A stretch of DNA of 64,000 nt from Calliopsis andreniformis. Lineage: Eukaryota > Arthropoda > Insecta > Hymenoptera > Andrenidae. The stretch covers positions 930,001 to 994,000 of the forward strand of contig NW_027480438.1 of NCBI RefSeq assembly GCF_051401765.1. The letters run 5' to 3'. A program made the translations under genes and the position numbers. This document shows positions 23,431 to 36,338 of this stretch, piece by piece. The stretch's first letter is position 1; every line of letters begins with the position of its first letter. The notes under the pieces are model-generated. The model was not told the DNA's origin, did no database searches, and saw only the letters and a program-made list of their open reading frames with translations.

Positions 23431-24526
23431 CAACAATCAGTTGTCAATCCTCAATCCTCAATAGAATATCCTCAATTCACAGTTTTCAATACTCAATACT
23501 CAATCTCCAATCTTCAAACCTCTATCCACAATTATCAATTCTCATCACTCAGCACTCAACACTCAGTCCCCAATGCTCAATCCTCAATCCTCAATTCTCA
23601 ATCTTCAATCCTCAATACTGAATCTTCAATCCTCAATCCTCAATCCTCAATCCTCAATCCTCAATCATCAATCCTCAATCTTCAATACTCAATCCTCAAT
23701 CCCCAATCCTCAATCCTCAATACTCAACCATCAATCCTCAATTCCCAATACTCAATAGAATATCCTGAATTCTCAGGATTCTATACTCAAACCTCAATCC
23801 TCAGCCCTGAGCCCTCATGCACAATCCTCAATCCTCAATCCTCAATCCTCAATTCTCAATTCTCAATCCTCAGCCCTCAGTCCTCAAACCTCAATCATCA
23901 ACCCTCAGCCCACGTCCTCAATCTTCAATCCTCAATCCTCAATCCTCAATCCCCAATCCTCAATCTTCAATCCACAATACTCTTTCTTCAATCCTCAATC
24001 CTCAATCCTCAATTCTCAATCCTCAATCCTCAATCCTCAGTCCTCGAACCTCAATTCTGAATCTTCAATCCTCAATACTGAATCTTCAATCCTCAATCCT
24101 CAATCCTCAATACTCAATCCTCAATCCTCAATCTTCAACACTCAGTCCCCAATCCTCAATCTTCAATCCTCAATACTCAATCCTCAATCATCAATCCTCA
24201 ATCATCAATCCTCAATCCTGAATGCTCAATCTTCAATCCTCAATCCTCAATCCTCAATCCTCAATCCTCAATCCTCAATCATCAATCCTCAATCTTCAAT
24301 ACTCAATCCTCAATCCTCAATCCTCAATTCTCAATCCTCGATCCTCAGTCCTCAGTCCTCAAACCTCAATCCTCAACCCTCAGCCCTCATCCTCAATCCT
24401 CAGTCCTCAGTCTTCAATCCTCAATCCTCAATCCGCAATACTCAACCTTCAATCCTCAATCCTTGGTCCTCAAACCTCAATTCTGAATCCTCAATCCTGA
24501 ATCCTCAATCTTCAGACCTCAGTCAT
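23431..24526 (+). repeat. Hybrid C/B then C-D unit, 1096 bp
   Basis: The anchor is C-type on the left and B-type on the right (CTCCAATCTTC, CAGTCCCCAATG). The rare ATTATCAATTC near 23,532 is shared only with 46,232. At about 23,640 it switches to the second half of a D2-C (1453-bp) unit. From there to about 28,975 it matches 47,569-52,904 at a shift of 23,929 bp. Palindrome at 23755. Confidence 0.85.
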
Positions 24527-26951
24527 CAACAATCAGTTGTCAATCCTCAATCCTCAATAGAATATCCTCAATTCACAGTTTTCAATACTCAATACTCAAT
24601 CTGCAATCTTCAAACCTCTATCCACAATCATCAATTCTCATCACTCAACGCTCAACACTCAGTCCTCAATGCTCAATCCTCAATCCTCAATTCTCAATCT
24701 TCAATCCTCAATTCTGAATCTTCAATCCTCAATCCTCAATCCTCAATACTCAATCCTCAACCCTCAATCTTCAATCCTCAGTCCCCAATCCTCAATCTTC
24801 AATCCTCAATACTCAATCCTCAATCTTCAATCCTCAATCCTCGATCCTCAATCCTGAATACTCAATCTTCAATCCTCAATCCTCAATCCTCAATCCTCAA
24901 TCCTCAATCCTCATTCCTCAATCCTCAATACCCAATCCTCAATCGTCTATCCTCATTCCTCAATCCTCAATTCTCAATCCTCAATCCTCAGTCCCCCGTC
25001 CTCAAACCTCAATCCTCAACCCTCAGCACTCATCCTCAATCCTCAATCCTCAATCCGCAATCCTCAATATTCAATCTTCAATACTCAATCTTCAATCCTC
25101 AATCCTCAGTCCTCAAACCTCAATTCTGAATCCTCAATCCTGAATCCTCAATCTTCGGCCCTCAGACCGCAACAATCGGTTGTCAATCCTCAATTCTCAA
25201 TAGAATATCCTCAATTCACAGTTTTCAATACTCAATACTCAATCTGCAATCTTCAAACCTCTATCCACAAACATCAATTCTCATCACTCAAACTTCAACA
25301 CTCAGTCCTCATTGTTCAATCCTCAATCCTCAATTCCCAATCTTCAATCCTCAATACTGAATCTTCAATCCTCAATCCTCAATCCTCAATCCTCAGTCCG
25401 CAGTCCTCAGTCCTCAAACCTCAAACCTCAATCCTCAATCCCCAATCCTCAATCCTCAATCCTCAATCATCAATCCTCAATCTTCAATACTCAATCCTCA
25501 ATCCTCAATCCTCAGTCCTCAAACCTCAATTCTGAATCCTCAATTCTGTATCCTCATTCCTGAATCCTCAATCTTCAGCCCTCAGTCATCAACAATCAGT
25601 TGTCAATCCTAAATCCTCAATAGAATATCCTCAATTCACAGTTTTCAATACTCAATACTCAATCTCCAATCTTCAAACCTCTATCCACAATCATCAATTC
25701 TCATCACTCAACACTCAACACTCAGTCCCCAATGCTCAATCCTCAATCTTCAATCCTCAATACTGAATCTTCAATCCTCAATCCTCAATCCTCAATACTC
25801 AATCCTCAATCCTCAATCTTCAACACTCAGCCCTCATCGTCAATCCTCAATCCTCAATCTTCAATACTCAGTCCCCAATCCACATTCTTCAATCCTCAAT
25901 ACTCAATCCTTAATCTTCAATCCTCAATCCTCAATCCTCATTCTTCAATCCTCAGTACCCAATCCTCAATCTTCAATCCTCAAACCTCAATCCTCAATCC
26001 TCAATCCTCAATCCTCATTCTTCAATCCTCAATACCCAATCCTCAATCTTCAATCCTCAATCCTGAGTCCTCAATTCTCAATCCTCAATCCTCAGGCCTC
26101 AGACCTCATACCTCAATCCTCAACCCTCAGCCCTCATCGTCAATCCTCAATCCTCAATCTTCAATCCTCAGTCCCCAATCCTCAATCATCAATCCTCAAT
26201 ACTCAATCCTTAATCCTCAATCCTCAGTCCTCAATCCTAAATCTTCAATTCTCAATCCTCGATCCTCAGTCCTCAGTCCTCAAACCTCAATCCTCAACTC
26301 TCAGCCCTCATCCTGAATCCTCAGTCCTCAGTCTTCAATCCTCAATCCTCAATCCGCAATACTCAACCTTCAATCCTCAATCCTTGTTCCTCAAACCTCA
26401 ATTCTGAATCCTCAACCGTGAATCCTCAATCTTCAGACCTCAGTCATCAACAATCAGTTGTCAATCCTCAATCCTCAATAGAATATCCTCAACTCACAGT
26501 TTTCAATACTCAATACTCAATCTGCAATCGTCAAACCTCTATCCACAAACAACAATTCCCATTACTCAACCCTCAACACTCAGTCCTCAATGTCCAATCC
26601 TCAATCCTCAATCCTCAATCCTCAATCGTCAATCTTCAATCCTCAATACTCAATCTTCGATCCTCAATCCTCAATCCTCAATCCTCAATCCTCAATCCTC
26701 ATTCTTCAATCCTCAATACCCAATCCTCAATCTTCAATCCTCAATCCTCAATCCTCAATCCTCAATCCACAATACTCCTTCTTCAATCCTCAACACCCAA
26801 TCCTCAATCTTCAATCCTCAATCCTCAATCCTCAATCTTCAATCTTCAATACTCAATCTCCAATCCTCAATCCTCAGACCTCAAACCTCAATTCTGAAAC
26901 CTCAATTCTGAATCCTCATTCCTGAATCCTCAATCTTCAGCCCTCAGTCAT
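24527..26951 (+). repeat. C-A-B-C2 part of a 3878-bp HOR
   Basis: Subunits of 643, 420, 858 and 504 bp in the order of the 3878-bp HOR found in tandem at 47003. The A anchor at 25170 reads CAATCGGTTG, a mark shared only with 49099 and 52977. C2 at 26448 is followed by CAACTCACAG and CAACAATTCCC. B here is 14 bp shorter than the usual 872. Confidence 0.9.
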
Positions 26952-28404
26952 CAACAATCAGTTGTCAATCCTCAATCCTCAATAGAATATCCTCAATTCA
27001 CATTTTTCAATACTCAATACCCAATCTGCAGTCTTCAAACCTCTATCCACAATCATCAATTCTCATCACTCAACCCTCAACACTCAGTCCTCAATGCTCA
27101 ATCCTCAATCCTCAATTCTCAATCTTCAATCCTCAATACTGAGCCTTCAATCCTCAATCCTCAATCCTCAATACTCAATCCTCAATTCTCAATCTTCAAC
27201 ACTCAGTCCCCAATCCTCAATCTTCAATCCTCAATACTCAATCCTCAATCCTCAATCCTCAATCCTCAATTCTCAATCCTGAATGCTCAATCTTCAATCC
27301 TCAATCCTCAATCCTCAATCCTCAATCCTCAATCCTCAACCATCAATCCTCAATCTTCAATACTCAATCCTCAATCCTCAATCCTCAATCCTCAATACTC
27401 AAACATCAATCCTCAATTCTCAATACTCAATAGAATATCCTGAATTCTCAGGATTCTATACTCAATCCTCAATCCTCAATCTTCAATCATCAATATTCAA
27501 TCTTCAATCCTCAATCCTCAATCCTCAATCCTCAATCCTCAATCATCAATCCTCAATCTTCAATACTCAATCCTCAATCCCCAATCCTCAATCCTCAATA
27601 CTCAACCATCAATCCTCATTTCCCAATACTCAATAGAATATCCTGAATTCTCAGGATTCTATACTCAAACCTCAATCCTCAGCCCTGAGCCCTCATGCAC
27701 AATCCTCAATCCTCAATCCTCAATCCTCAATTCTCAATTCTCAATCCTCAGCCCTCAGTCCTCAAACCTCAATCATCAACCCTCAGCCCACGTCCTCAAT
27801 CTTCAATCCTCAATCCTCAATCCTCAATCCCCAATCCTCAATCTTCAATCCACAATACTCTTTCTTCAATCCTCAATCCTCAATCCTCAATTCTCAATCC
27901 TCAATCCTCAATCCTCAGTCCTCGAACCTCAATTCTGAATCTTCAATCCTCAATACTGAATCTTCAATCCTCAATCCTCAATCCTCAATACTCAATCCTC
28001 AATCCTCAATCTTCAACACTCAGTCCCCAATCCTCAATCTTCAATCCTCAATACTCAATCCTCAATCATCAATCCTCAATCCTCAATCCTCAATCCTGAA
28101 TGCTCAATCTTCAATCCTCAATCCTCAATCCTCAATCCTCAATCCTCAATCCTCAATCATCAATCCTCAATCTTCAATACTCAATCCTCAATCCTCAATC
28201 CTCAATTCTCAATCCTCGATCCTCAGTCCTCAGTCCTCAAACCTCAATCCTCAACCCTCAGCCCTCATCCTCAATCCTCAGTCCTCAGTCTTCAATCCTC
28301 AATCCTCAATCCGCAATACTCAACCTTCAATCCTCAATCCTTGGTCCTCAAACCTCAATTCTGAATCCTCAATCCTGAATCCTCAATCTTCAGACCTCAG
28401 TCAT
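26952..28404 (+). repeat. D2-C unit, 1453 bp
   Basis: The D2 anchor has CACATTTTTC and CCCAATCTGCAG. It holds a palindrome pair (27430 and 27633, 203 bp apart). Copies are at 47003 and 50881, with a truncated one at 54759. Confidence 0.9.
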
Positions 28405-29047
28405 CAACAATCAGTTGTCAATCCTCAATCCTCAATAGAATATCCTCAATTCACAGTTTTCAATACTCAATACTCAATCTGCAATCTTCAAACCTCTATC
28501 CACAATCATCAATTCTCATCACTCAACGCTCAACACTCAGTCCTCAATGCTCAATCCTCAATCCTCAATTCTCAATCTTCAATCCTCAATTCTGAATCTT
28601 CAATCCTCAATCCTCAATCCTCAATACTCAATCCTCAACCCTCAATCTTCAATCCTCAGTCCCCAATCCTCAATCTTCAATCCTCAATACTCAATCCTCA
28701 ATCTTCAATCCTCAATCCTCGATCCTCAATCCTGAATACTCAATCTTCAATCCTCAATCCTCAATCCTCAATCCTCAATCCTCAATCCTCATTCCTCAAT
28801 CCTCAATACCCAATCCTCAATCGTCAATCCTCATTCCTCAATCCTCAATTCTCAATCCTCAATCCTCAGTCCCCCGTCCTCAAACCTCAATCCTCAACCC
28901 TCAGCACTCATCCTCAATCCTCAACCCTCAATCCGCAATCCTCAATATTCAATCTTCAATACTCAATCTTCAATCCTCGATCCTCAGTCCTCAAACCTCA
29001 ATTCTGAAGCCTCAACCCTGAATCCTCAATCTTCGGCCCTCAGTCCT
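28405..29047 (+). repeat. C unit, 643 bp, with diverged right end
   Basis: A normal C-A unit until about 28,920. The last 130 or so bases carry private changes (CCTCGATCC, GAAGCCTCAACCC) and lead into the unusual G anchor rather than an A anchor. Confidence 0.83.
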
Positions 29048-30479
29048 CAACAATCAGTTGTCAATCCTCAATCCTCAATAGAATATCCTCAATTCACAGT
29101 TTTCAATACATAATACTCAATCTGCAATCTTCAAACCTCTATCCACAGACAACAATTCCCATTACTCATCCCTTAACACTCAGTCGTCAATGTTCAATCC
29201 TCAATCCTCAATACTCAATCGTCAATCTTCAATCCTCTATACTCAATCTTCGATCCTCAATCCTCAATCCTCAGTCCTCAATCCTCATTCTTCAATCCTC
29301 AATACCCAATCCTCAATCTTCAATCCTCTATCCTCAATCCTCAATCCTCAATCCTCAATCCTCAATCCTCAATCCTCGTTCTTCAGTCCTCAATACCCAA
29401 TCCTCAATCTTCAATCCTCAGTCCCCAATCCTCAATCTTCAATCCTGAATACTCAATCCTCAATCCTCAATCCTCAATCCTCAACCCTCAATCCTGAATA
29501 CACAATCTTCAATCCTCAATCCTCAATCCTCAATCCTCAATCCTCAATCCTCAATCATCAATCCTCAATCTTCAATACTCAATCCTCAATCCTCAATCCT
29601 CAATCCTCAATACTCAACCATCAATCCTCAATTCTCAATACTCAATAGAATATCCTGAATTCTCAGGGTTCTATACTCAAACCTCAATCCTCAACCCTGA
29701 GCCCTCATTCACAATCCTCAATCCTCAATCCTCAATCCTCAATTCTCAATCCTCAATCCTCAGCCCTCAGTCCTCAAACCTCAATCCTCAACCCTCAGCC
29801 CTCATCCTCAATCTTCAATTCTCAATCCTCAATCCTCAATCCCCAATCCTCATCCTTCAATCCTCAATACTCTTTCTTCAATCCTCAATCCTCAATCCTC
29901 AATCCTCAATTCTCATTCTTCAATCCTCAATACCCAATCCTCAATCCTCAATATTCAATCGTCAGTCTTCAATCCTCAATACTCAATCTTCAATACTCAA
30001 TCCTCAATCCTCAATCCTCAATCCTCAATCCTCAATCCTCAATCCTCAATCCTCAATCCTCAATCCTCAATCTTCAATCCTCAATTCTCAATCTTGAATC
30101 CCCAATACTCAATCTTCAATCCTCAATCCTCAATCCTCAATCCTCAATCCTCGATCCTCAATCCTGAATACTCAATCTTCAATCCTCAATCCTCAATCCT
30201 CAATCCTCAATCCTCAATCCTCATTCCTCAATCCTCAATACCCAATCCTCCATCGTCAATCCTCATTCCTCAATCCTCAATTCTCAATCCTCAATCCTCA
30301 GTCCCCCGTCCTCAAACCTCAATCCTCAACCCTCAGCACTCATCCTCAATCCTCAATCCTCAATCCGCAATCCTCAATATTCAATCTTCAATACTCAATC
30401 TTCAATCCTCAATCCTCAGTCATCAAACCTCAATTCTGAATCCTCAATCCTGAATCCTCAATCTTCGGCCCTCAGACCG
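29048..30479 (+). repeat. Unusual G unit, 1432 bp
   Basis: From 29,048 to about 29,935 no close copy exists in the window. Private features are ATACATAATAC, CACAGACAAC, CTCATCCCTTAAC and CAGTCGTCAATG. The palindrome at 29645 has the GTTCTAT right arm, found elsewhere only in the diverged flank (60398, 60948). From about 29,935 it becomes the F-A type sequence that starts the 26.5 kb duplicate of 3,395-14,145. Confidence 0.82.
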
Positions 30480-32414
30480 CAACAATCAGTTGTCAATCCT
30501 CAATTCTCAATAGAATATCCTCAATTCACAGTTTTCAATACTCAATACTCAATCTGCAATCTTCAAACCTCTATCCACAAACATCAATACTCATCACTCA
30601 AACTTCAACACTCAGTCCTCATTGTTCAATCCTCAATCCTCAATTCCCAATCTTCAATCCTCAATACTGAATCTTCAATCCTCAATCCTCAATCCTCAAT
30701 CCTCAGTCCTCAGTCCTCAGTCCTCAAACCTCAAACCTCAATCCTCAATCCCCAATCCTCAATCCTCAATCCTCAATCATCAATCCTCAATCTTCAATAC
30801 TCAATCCTCAATCCTCAATCCTCAGTCCTCAAACCTCAATTCTGAATCCTCAATTCTTTATCCTCATTCCTGAATCCTCAATCTTCAGCCCTCAGTCATC
30901 AACAATCAGTTGTCAATCCTAAATCCTCAATAGAATATCCTCAATTCACAGTTTTCAATACTCAATACTCAATCTCCAATCTTCAAACCTCTATCCACAA
31001 TCATCAATTCTCATCACTCAACACTCAACACTCAGTCCCCAATGCTCAATCCTCAATCCTCAATTCTCAATCTTCAATCATCAATACTGAATCTTCAATC
31101 CTCAATCCTCAATCCTCAATACTCAATCCTCAATCCTCAATCTTCAACACTCAGCCCTCATCGTCAATCCTCAATCCTCAATCTTCAATACTCAGTCCCC
31201 AATCCACAATCTTCAATCCTCAATACTCAATCCTTAATCTTCAATCCTCAATCCTCAATCCTCATTCTTCAATCCTCAGTACCCAATCCTCAATCTTCAA
31301 TCCTCAATCCTCAATCCTCAATCCTCAATCCTCAATCCTCATTCTTCAATCCTCAATACCCAATCCTCAATCTTCAATCCTCAATCCTGAGTCCTCAATT
31401 CTCAATCCTCAATCCTCAGGCCTCAGTCCTCATACCTCAATCCTCAACCCTCAGCCCTCATCGTCAATCCTCAATCCTCAATCTTCAATCCTCAGTTCCC
31501 AATCCTCAATCATCAATCCTCAATACTCAATCCTTAATCCTCAATCCTCAGTCCTCAATCCTAAATCTTCAATTCTCAATCCTCGATCCTCAGTCCTCAG
31601 TCCTCAAACCTCAATCCTCAACTCTCAGCCCTCATCCTCAATCCTCAGTCCTCAGTCTTCAATCCTCAATCCTCAATCCGCAATACTCAACCTTCAATCC
31701 TCAATCCTTGGTCCTCAAACCTCAATTCTGAATCCTCAATCCTGAATCCTCAATCTTCAGACCTCAGTCATCAACAATCAGTTGTCAATCCTCAATCCTC
31801 AATAGAATATCCTCAATTCACAGTTTTCAATACTCAATACTCAATCTGCAATCTTCAAACCTCTATCCACAATCATCAGTTCTCATCACTCAACGCTCAA
31901 CACTCAGTCCTCAATGCTCAATCCTCAATCCTCAATTCTCAATCTTCAATCCTCAATTCTGAATCTTCAATCCTCAATCCTCAATCCTCAATACTCAATC
32001 CTCAACCCTCAATCTTCAATCCTCAGTCCCCAATCCTCAATCTTCAATCCTCAATACTCAATCCTCAATCTTCAATCCTCAATCCTCGATCCTCAATCCT
32101 GAATACTCAATCTTCAATCCTCAATCCTCAATCCTCAATCCTCAATCCTCAATCCTCATTCCTCAATCCTCAATACCCAATCCTCAATCGTCAATCCTCA
32201 TTCCTCAATCCTCAATTCTCAATCCTCAATCCTCAGTCCCCCGTCCTCAAACCTCAATCCTCAACCCTCAGCACTCATCCTCAATCCTCAATCCTCAATC
32301 CGCAATCCTCAATATTCAATCTTCAATACTCAATCTTCAATCCTCAATCCTCAGTCCTCAAACCTCAATTCTGAATCCTCAATCCTGAATCCTCAATCTT
32401 CGGCCCTCAGACCG
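30480..32414 (+). repeat. HOR 1935 bp, third location
   Basis: Copy of 3940-5874 at a shift of 26,540 bp. A private change is TTCTTTATCC near 30,854 in place of TTCTGTATCC. Confidence 0.91.
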
Positions 32415-35400
32415 CAACAATCAGTTGTCAATCCTCAATTCTCAATAGAATATCCTCAATTCACAGTTTTCAATACTCAATACTCAATCTGCAATCTTCA
32501 AACCTCTATCCACAAACATCAATTCTCATCACTCAAACTTCAACACTCAGTCCTCATTGTTCAATCCTCAATCCTCAATTCCCAATCTTCAATCCTCAAT
32601 ACTGAATCTTCAATCCTCAATCCTCAATCCTCAATCCTCAGTCCTCAGTCCTCAGTCCTCAAACCTCAAACCTCAATCCTCAATCCCCAATCCTCAATCC
32701 TCAATCCTCAATCATCAATCCTCAATCTTCAATACTCAATCCTCAATCCTCAATCCTCAGTCCTCAAACCTCAATTCTGAATCCTCAATTCTGTATCCTC
32801 ATTCCTGAATCCTCAATCTTCAGCCCTCAGTCATCAACAATCAGTTGTCAATCCTAAATCCTCAATAGAATATCCTCAATTCACAGTTTTCAATACTCAA
32901 TACTCAATCTCCAATCTTCAAACCTCTATCCACAATCATCAATTCTCATCACTCAACACTCAACACTCAGTCCCCAATGCTCAATCCTCAATCCTCAATT
33001 CTCAATCTTCAATCATCAATACTGAATCTTCAATCCTCAATCCTCAATCCTCAATACTCAATCCTCAATCCTCAATCTTCAACACTCAGCCCTCATCGTC
33101 AATCCTCAATCCTCAATCTTCAATCCTCAGTCCCCAATCCACAATCTTCAATCCTCAATACTCAATCCTTAATCTTCAATCCTCAATCCTCAATCCTCAT
33201 TCTTCAATCCTCAGTACCCAATCCTCAATCTTCAATCCTCAATCCTCAATCCTCAATCCTCAATCCTCAATCCTCATTCTTCAATCCTCAATACCCAATC
33301 CTCAATCTTCAATCCTCAATCCTGAGTCCTCAATTCTCAATCCTCAATCCTCAGGCCTCAGTCCTCATACCTCAATCCTCAACCCTCAGCCCTCATCGTC
33401 AATCCTCAATCCTCAATCTTCAATCCTCAGTCCCCAATCCTCAATCATCAATCCTCAATACTCAATCCTTAATCCTCAATCCTCAGTCCTCAATCCTAAA
33501 TCTTCAATTCTCAATCCTCGATCCTCAGTCCTCAGTCCTCAAACCTCAATCCTCAACTCTCAGCCCTCATCCTCAATCCTCAGTCCTCAGTCTTCAATCC
33601 TCAATCCTCAATCCGCAATACTCAACCTTCAATCCTCAATCCTTGGTCCTCAAACCTCAATTCTGAATCCTCAATCCTGAATCCTCAATCTTCAGACCTC
33701 AGTCATCAACAATCAGTTGTCAATCCTCAATCCTCAATAGAATATCCTCAATTCACAGTTTTCAATACTCAATACTCAATCTGCAATCTTCAAACCTCTA
33801 TCCACAATCATCAGTTCTCATCACTCAACGCTCAACACTCAGTCCTCAATGCTCAATCCTCAATCCTCAATTCTCAATCTTCAATCCTCAATTCTGAATC
33901 TTCAATCCTCAATCCTCAATCCTCAATACTCAATCCTCAATTCTCAATCTTCAACACTCAGTCCCCAATCCTCAATCTTCAATCCTCAATACTCAATCCT
34001 CAATCCTCAATCCTCAATCCTCAATTCTCAATCCTGAATGCTCAATCTTCAATCCTCAATCCTCAATCCTCAATCCTCAATCCTCAATCCTCAACCATCA
34101 ATCCTCAATCTTCAATACTCAATCCTCAATCCTCAATCCTCAATCCTCAATACTCAAACATCAATCCTCAATTCTCAATACTCAATAGAATATCCTGAAT
34201 TCTCAGGATTCTATACTCAATCCTCAATCCTCAATCTTCAATCATCAATATTCAATCTTCAATCCTCAATCCTCAATCCTCAATCCTCAATCCTCAATCA
34301 TCAATCCTCAATCTTCAATACTCAATCCTCAATCCCCAATCCTCAATCCTCAATACTCAACCATCAATCCTCAATTCCCAATACTCAATAGAATATCCTG
34401 AATTCTCAGGATTCTATACTCAAACCTCAATCCTCAGCCCTGAGCCCTCATGCACAATCCTCAATCCTCAATCCTCAATCCTCAATTCTCAATTCTCAAT
34501 CCTCAGCCCTCAGTCCTCAAACCTCAATCATCAACCCTCAGCCCACGTCCTCAATCTTCAATCCTCAATCCTCAATCCTCAATTCACATTCTTCAATCCT
34601 CAATACCCAATCCTCAATCTTCAATCCTCAATCCTCAATCCTCAATTCTGAATCCTCAATCCTCAATCCTCAGACCTCAAACATCAATACTCAGCCCTCA
34701 GTCCTCGTCCTCAATCCACAACACTCAATCCTCAATCCTCAATCTTCAATCCTCAATCCTCAATCCTCAATCCTCAATCCTCATTCTTCAATCCTCAATA
34801 CCCAATCCTCAATCTTCAATCCTCAATCCTCAATCCTCAGTTCTCAATTCTCAATCCTCAATCCTCAGTCCTCGAACCTGAATTCTGAATCCGCATTCCT
34901 GAATCCTCAATCTTCAGCCCTCAGTCATCAACAATCAGTTGTCAATCCTCAATCCTCAATAGAATATCCTCAATTCACAGTTTTCAATACTCAATACTCA
35001 ATCTGCAATCTTCAAACTTCTATCCACAATCATCAATTCTCGTCACTCAACCCTCAACACTCAGTCCTCAATGCACAATCCTCAATCCCCAATCCTCATT
35101 CTTCAATCCTCAATTCAGAATCTTCAATCCTCAATACTCAATCTTCAATCCTCAATCCTCAATCCTCAATCATCAATCCTCAATCCTCAATCGTCAGCCT
35201 TCAACCCTCAATACACAATCTTCAATCCTCAACACTCAATCCTCAATCCTCAATCTTCAATCGTCAATCCTCAATCATCAATCCTCAATCTTCAATACTC
35301 AACCCTCAATCCTCAATCCTCAATCCTCAATACTCAACCATCAGTCCTCAATTCTCAATACTCAATAGAATATCCTGAATTCTCAGGATTCTATACTCAA

Positions 35401-36338
35401 ACCTCAATCCTTAACCCTGAGCCCTCATTCACAATCCTCAATCATCAATCCTCAATACTCAATCCTTAATCCTCAATCCTCAGTCCTCAATCCTCAATCC
35501 TCAATTCTCAATCCTCGATCCTCAGTCCTCAGACCTCAAACCTCAATCGTCAACGCTCAGCCCTCATCCACAATCCTCAGTCCTCAGTCTTCAATCCTCA
35601 CTCCTCAATCCTCAATCCTGAATCCTCAATCCTCAATCCTCAGTCCTCACCCATCAATCCTGAATCCTCAATCCTGAATCCTCAATCTTCAGACCTCAGA
35701 CCTCAACAATCAGTTGTCAATCCTCAATCCTCAATAGAATATCACTAATTCACGGTTTTCAGTACTCAATACTCAATCTGCAATCTGCAAATCTCTATCC
35801 ACAAACATCAATTCTCATCACTCAACCCTCAACACTCATCCTCAATCTTCAATCCTCAATCCTCAATCCTCAATCCTCAATCCTCAATCCTCAATCCTCA
35901 ATCCTCAATCCTCAATCCTCAATCTTCAATCCTCAATTCTCAATCTTGAATCCCCAATACTCAATCTTCAATCCTCAATCCTCAATCCTCAATCCCCAAT
36001 CCTCAATCCTCGATCCTCAATCCTGAATACTCAATCTTCAATCCTCAATCCTCAATCCTCAATCCTCAATCCTCAATCCTCATTCCTCAATCCTCAATAC
36101 CCAATCCTCCATCGTCAATCCTCATTCCTCAATCCTCAATTCTCAATCCTCAATCCTCAGTCCCCCGTCCTCAAACCTCAATCCTCAACCCTCAGCACTC
36201 ATCCTCAATCCTCAATCCTCAATCCGCAATCCTCAATATTCAATCTTCAATACTCAATCTTCAATCCTCAATCCTCAGTCCTCAAACCTCAATTCTGAAT
36301 CCTCAATCCTGAATCCTCAATCTTCGGCCCTCAGACCG
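32415..36338 (+). repeat. HOR 3966-type with 42-bp deletion (3924 bp)
   Basis: Copy of 5875-9840. The D-E spacing is 775 instead of 817 bp because six heptamers (the stretch with AATGCTCATTCTAC) are missing near 35,250. This changes the duplication shift from 26,540 to 26,498 bp. Palindromes at 34185, 34388 and 35365. Confidence 0.91.
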
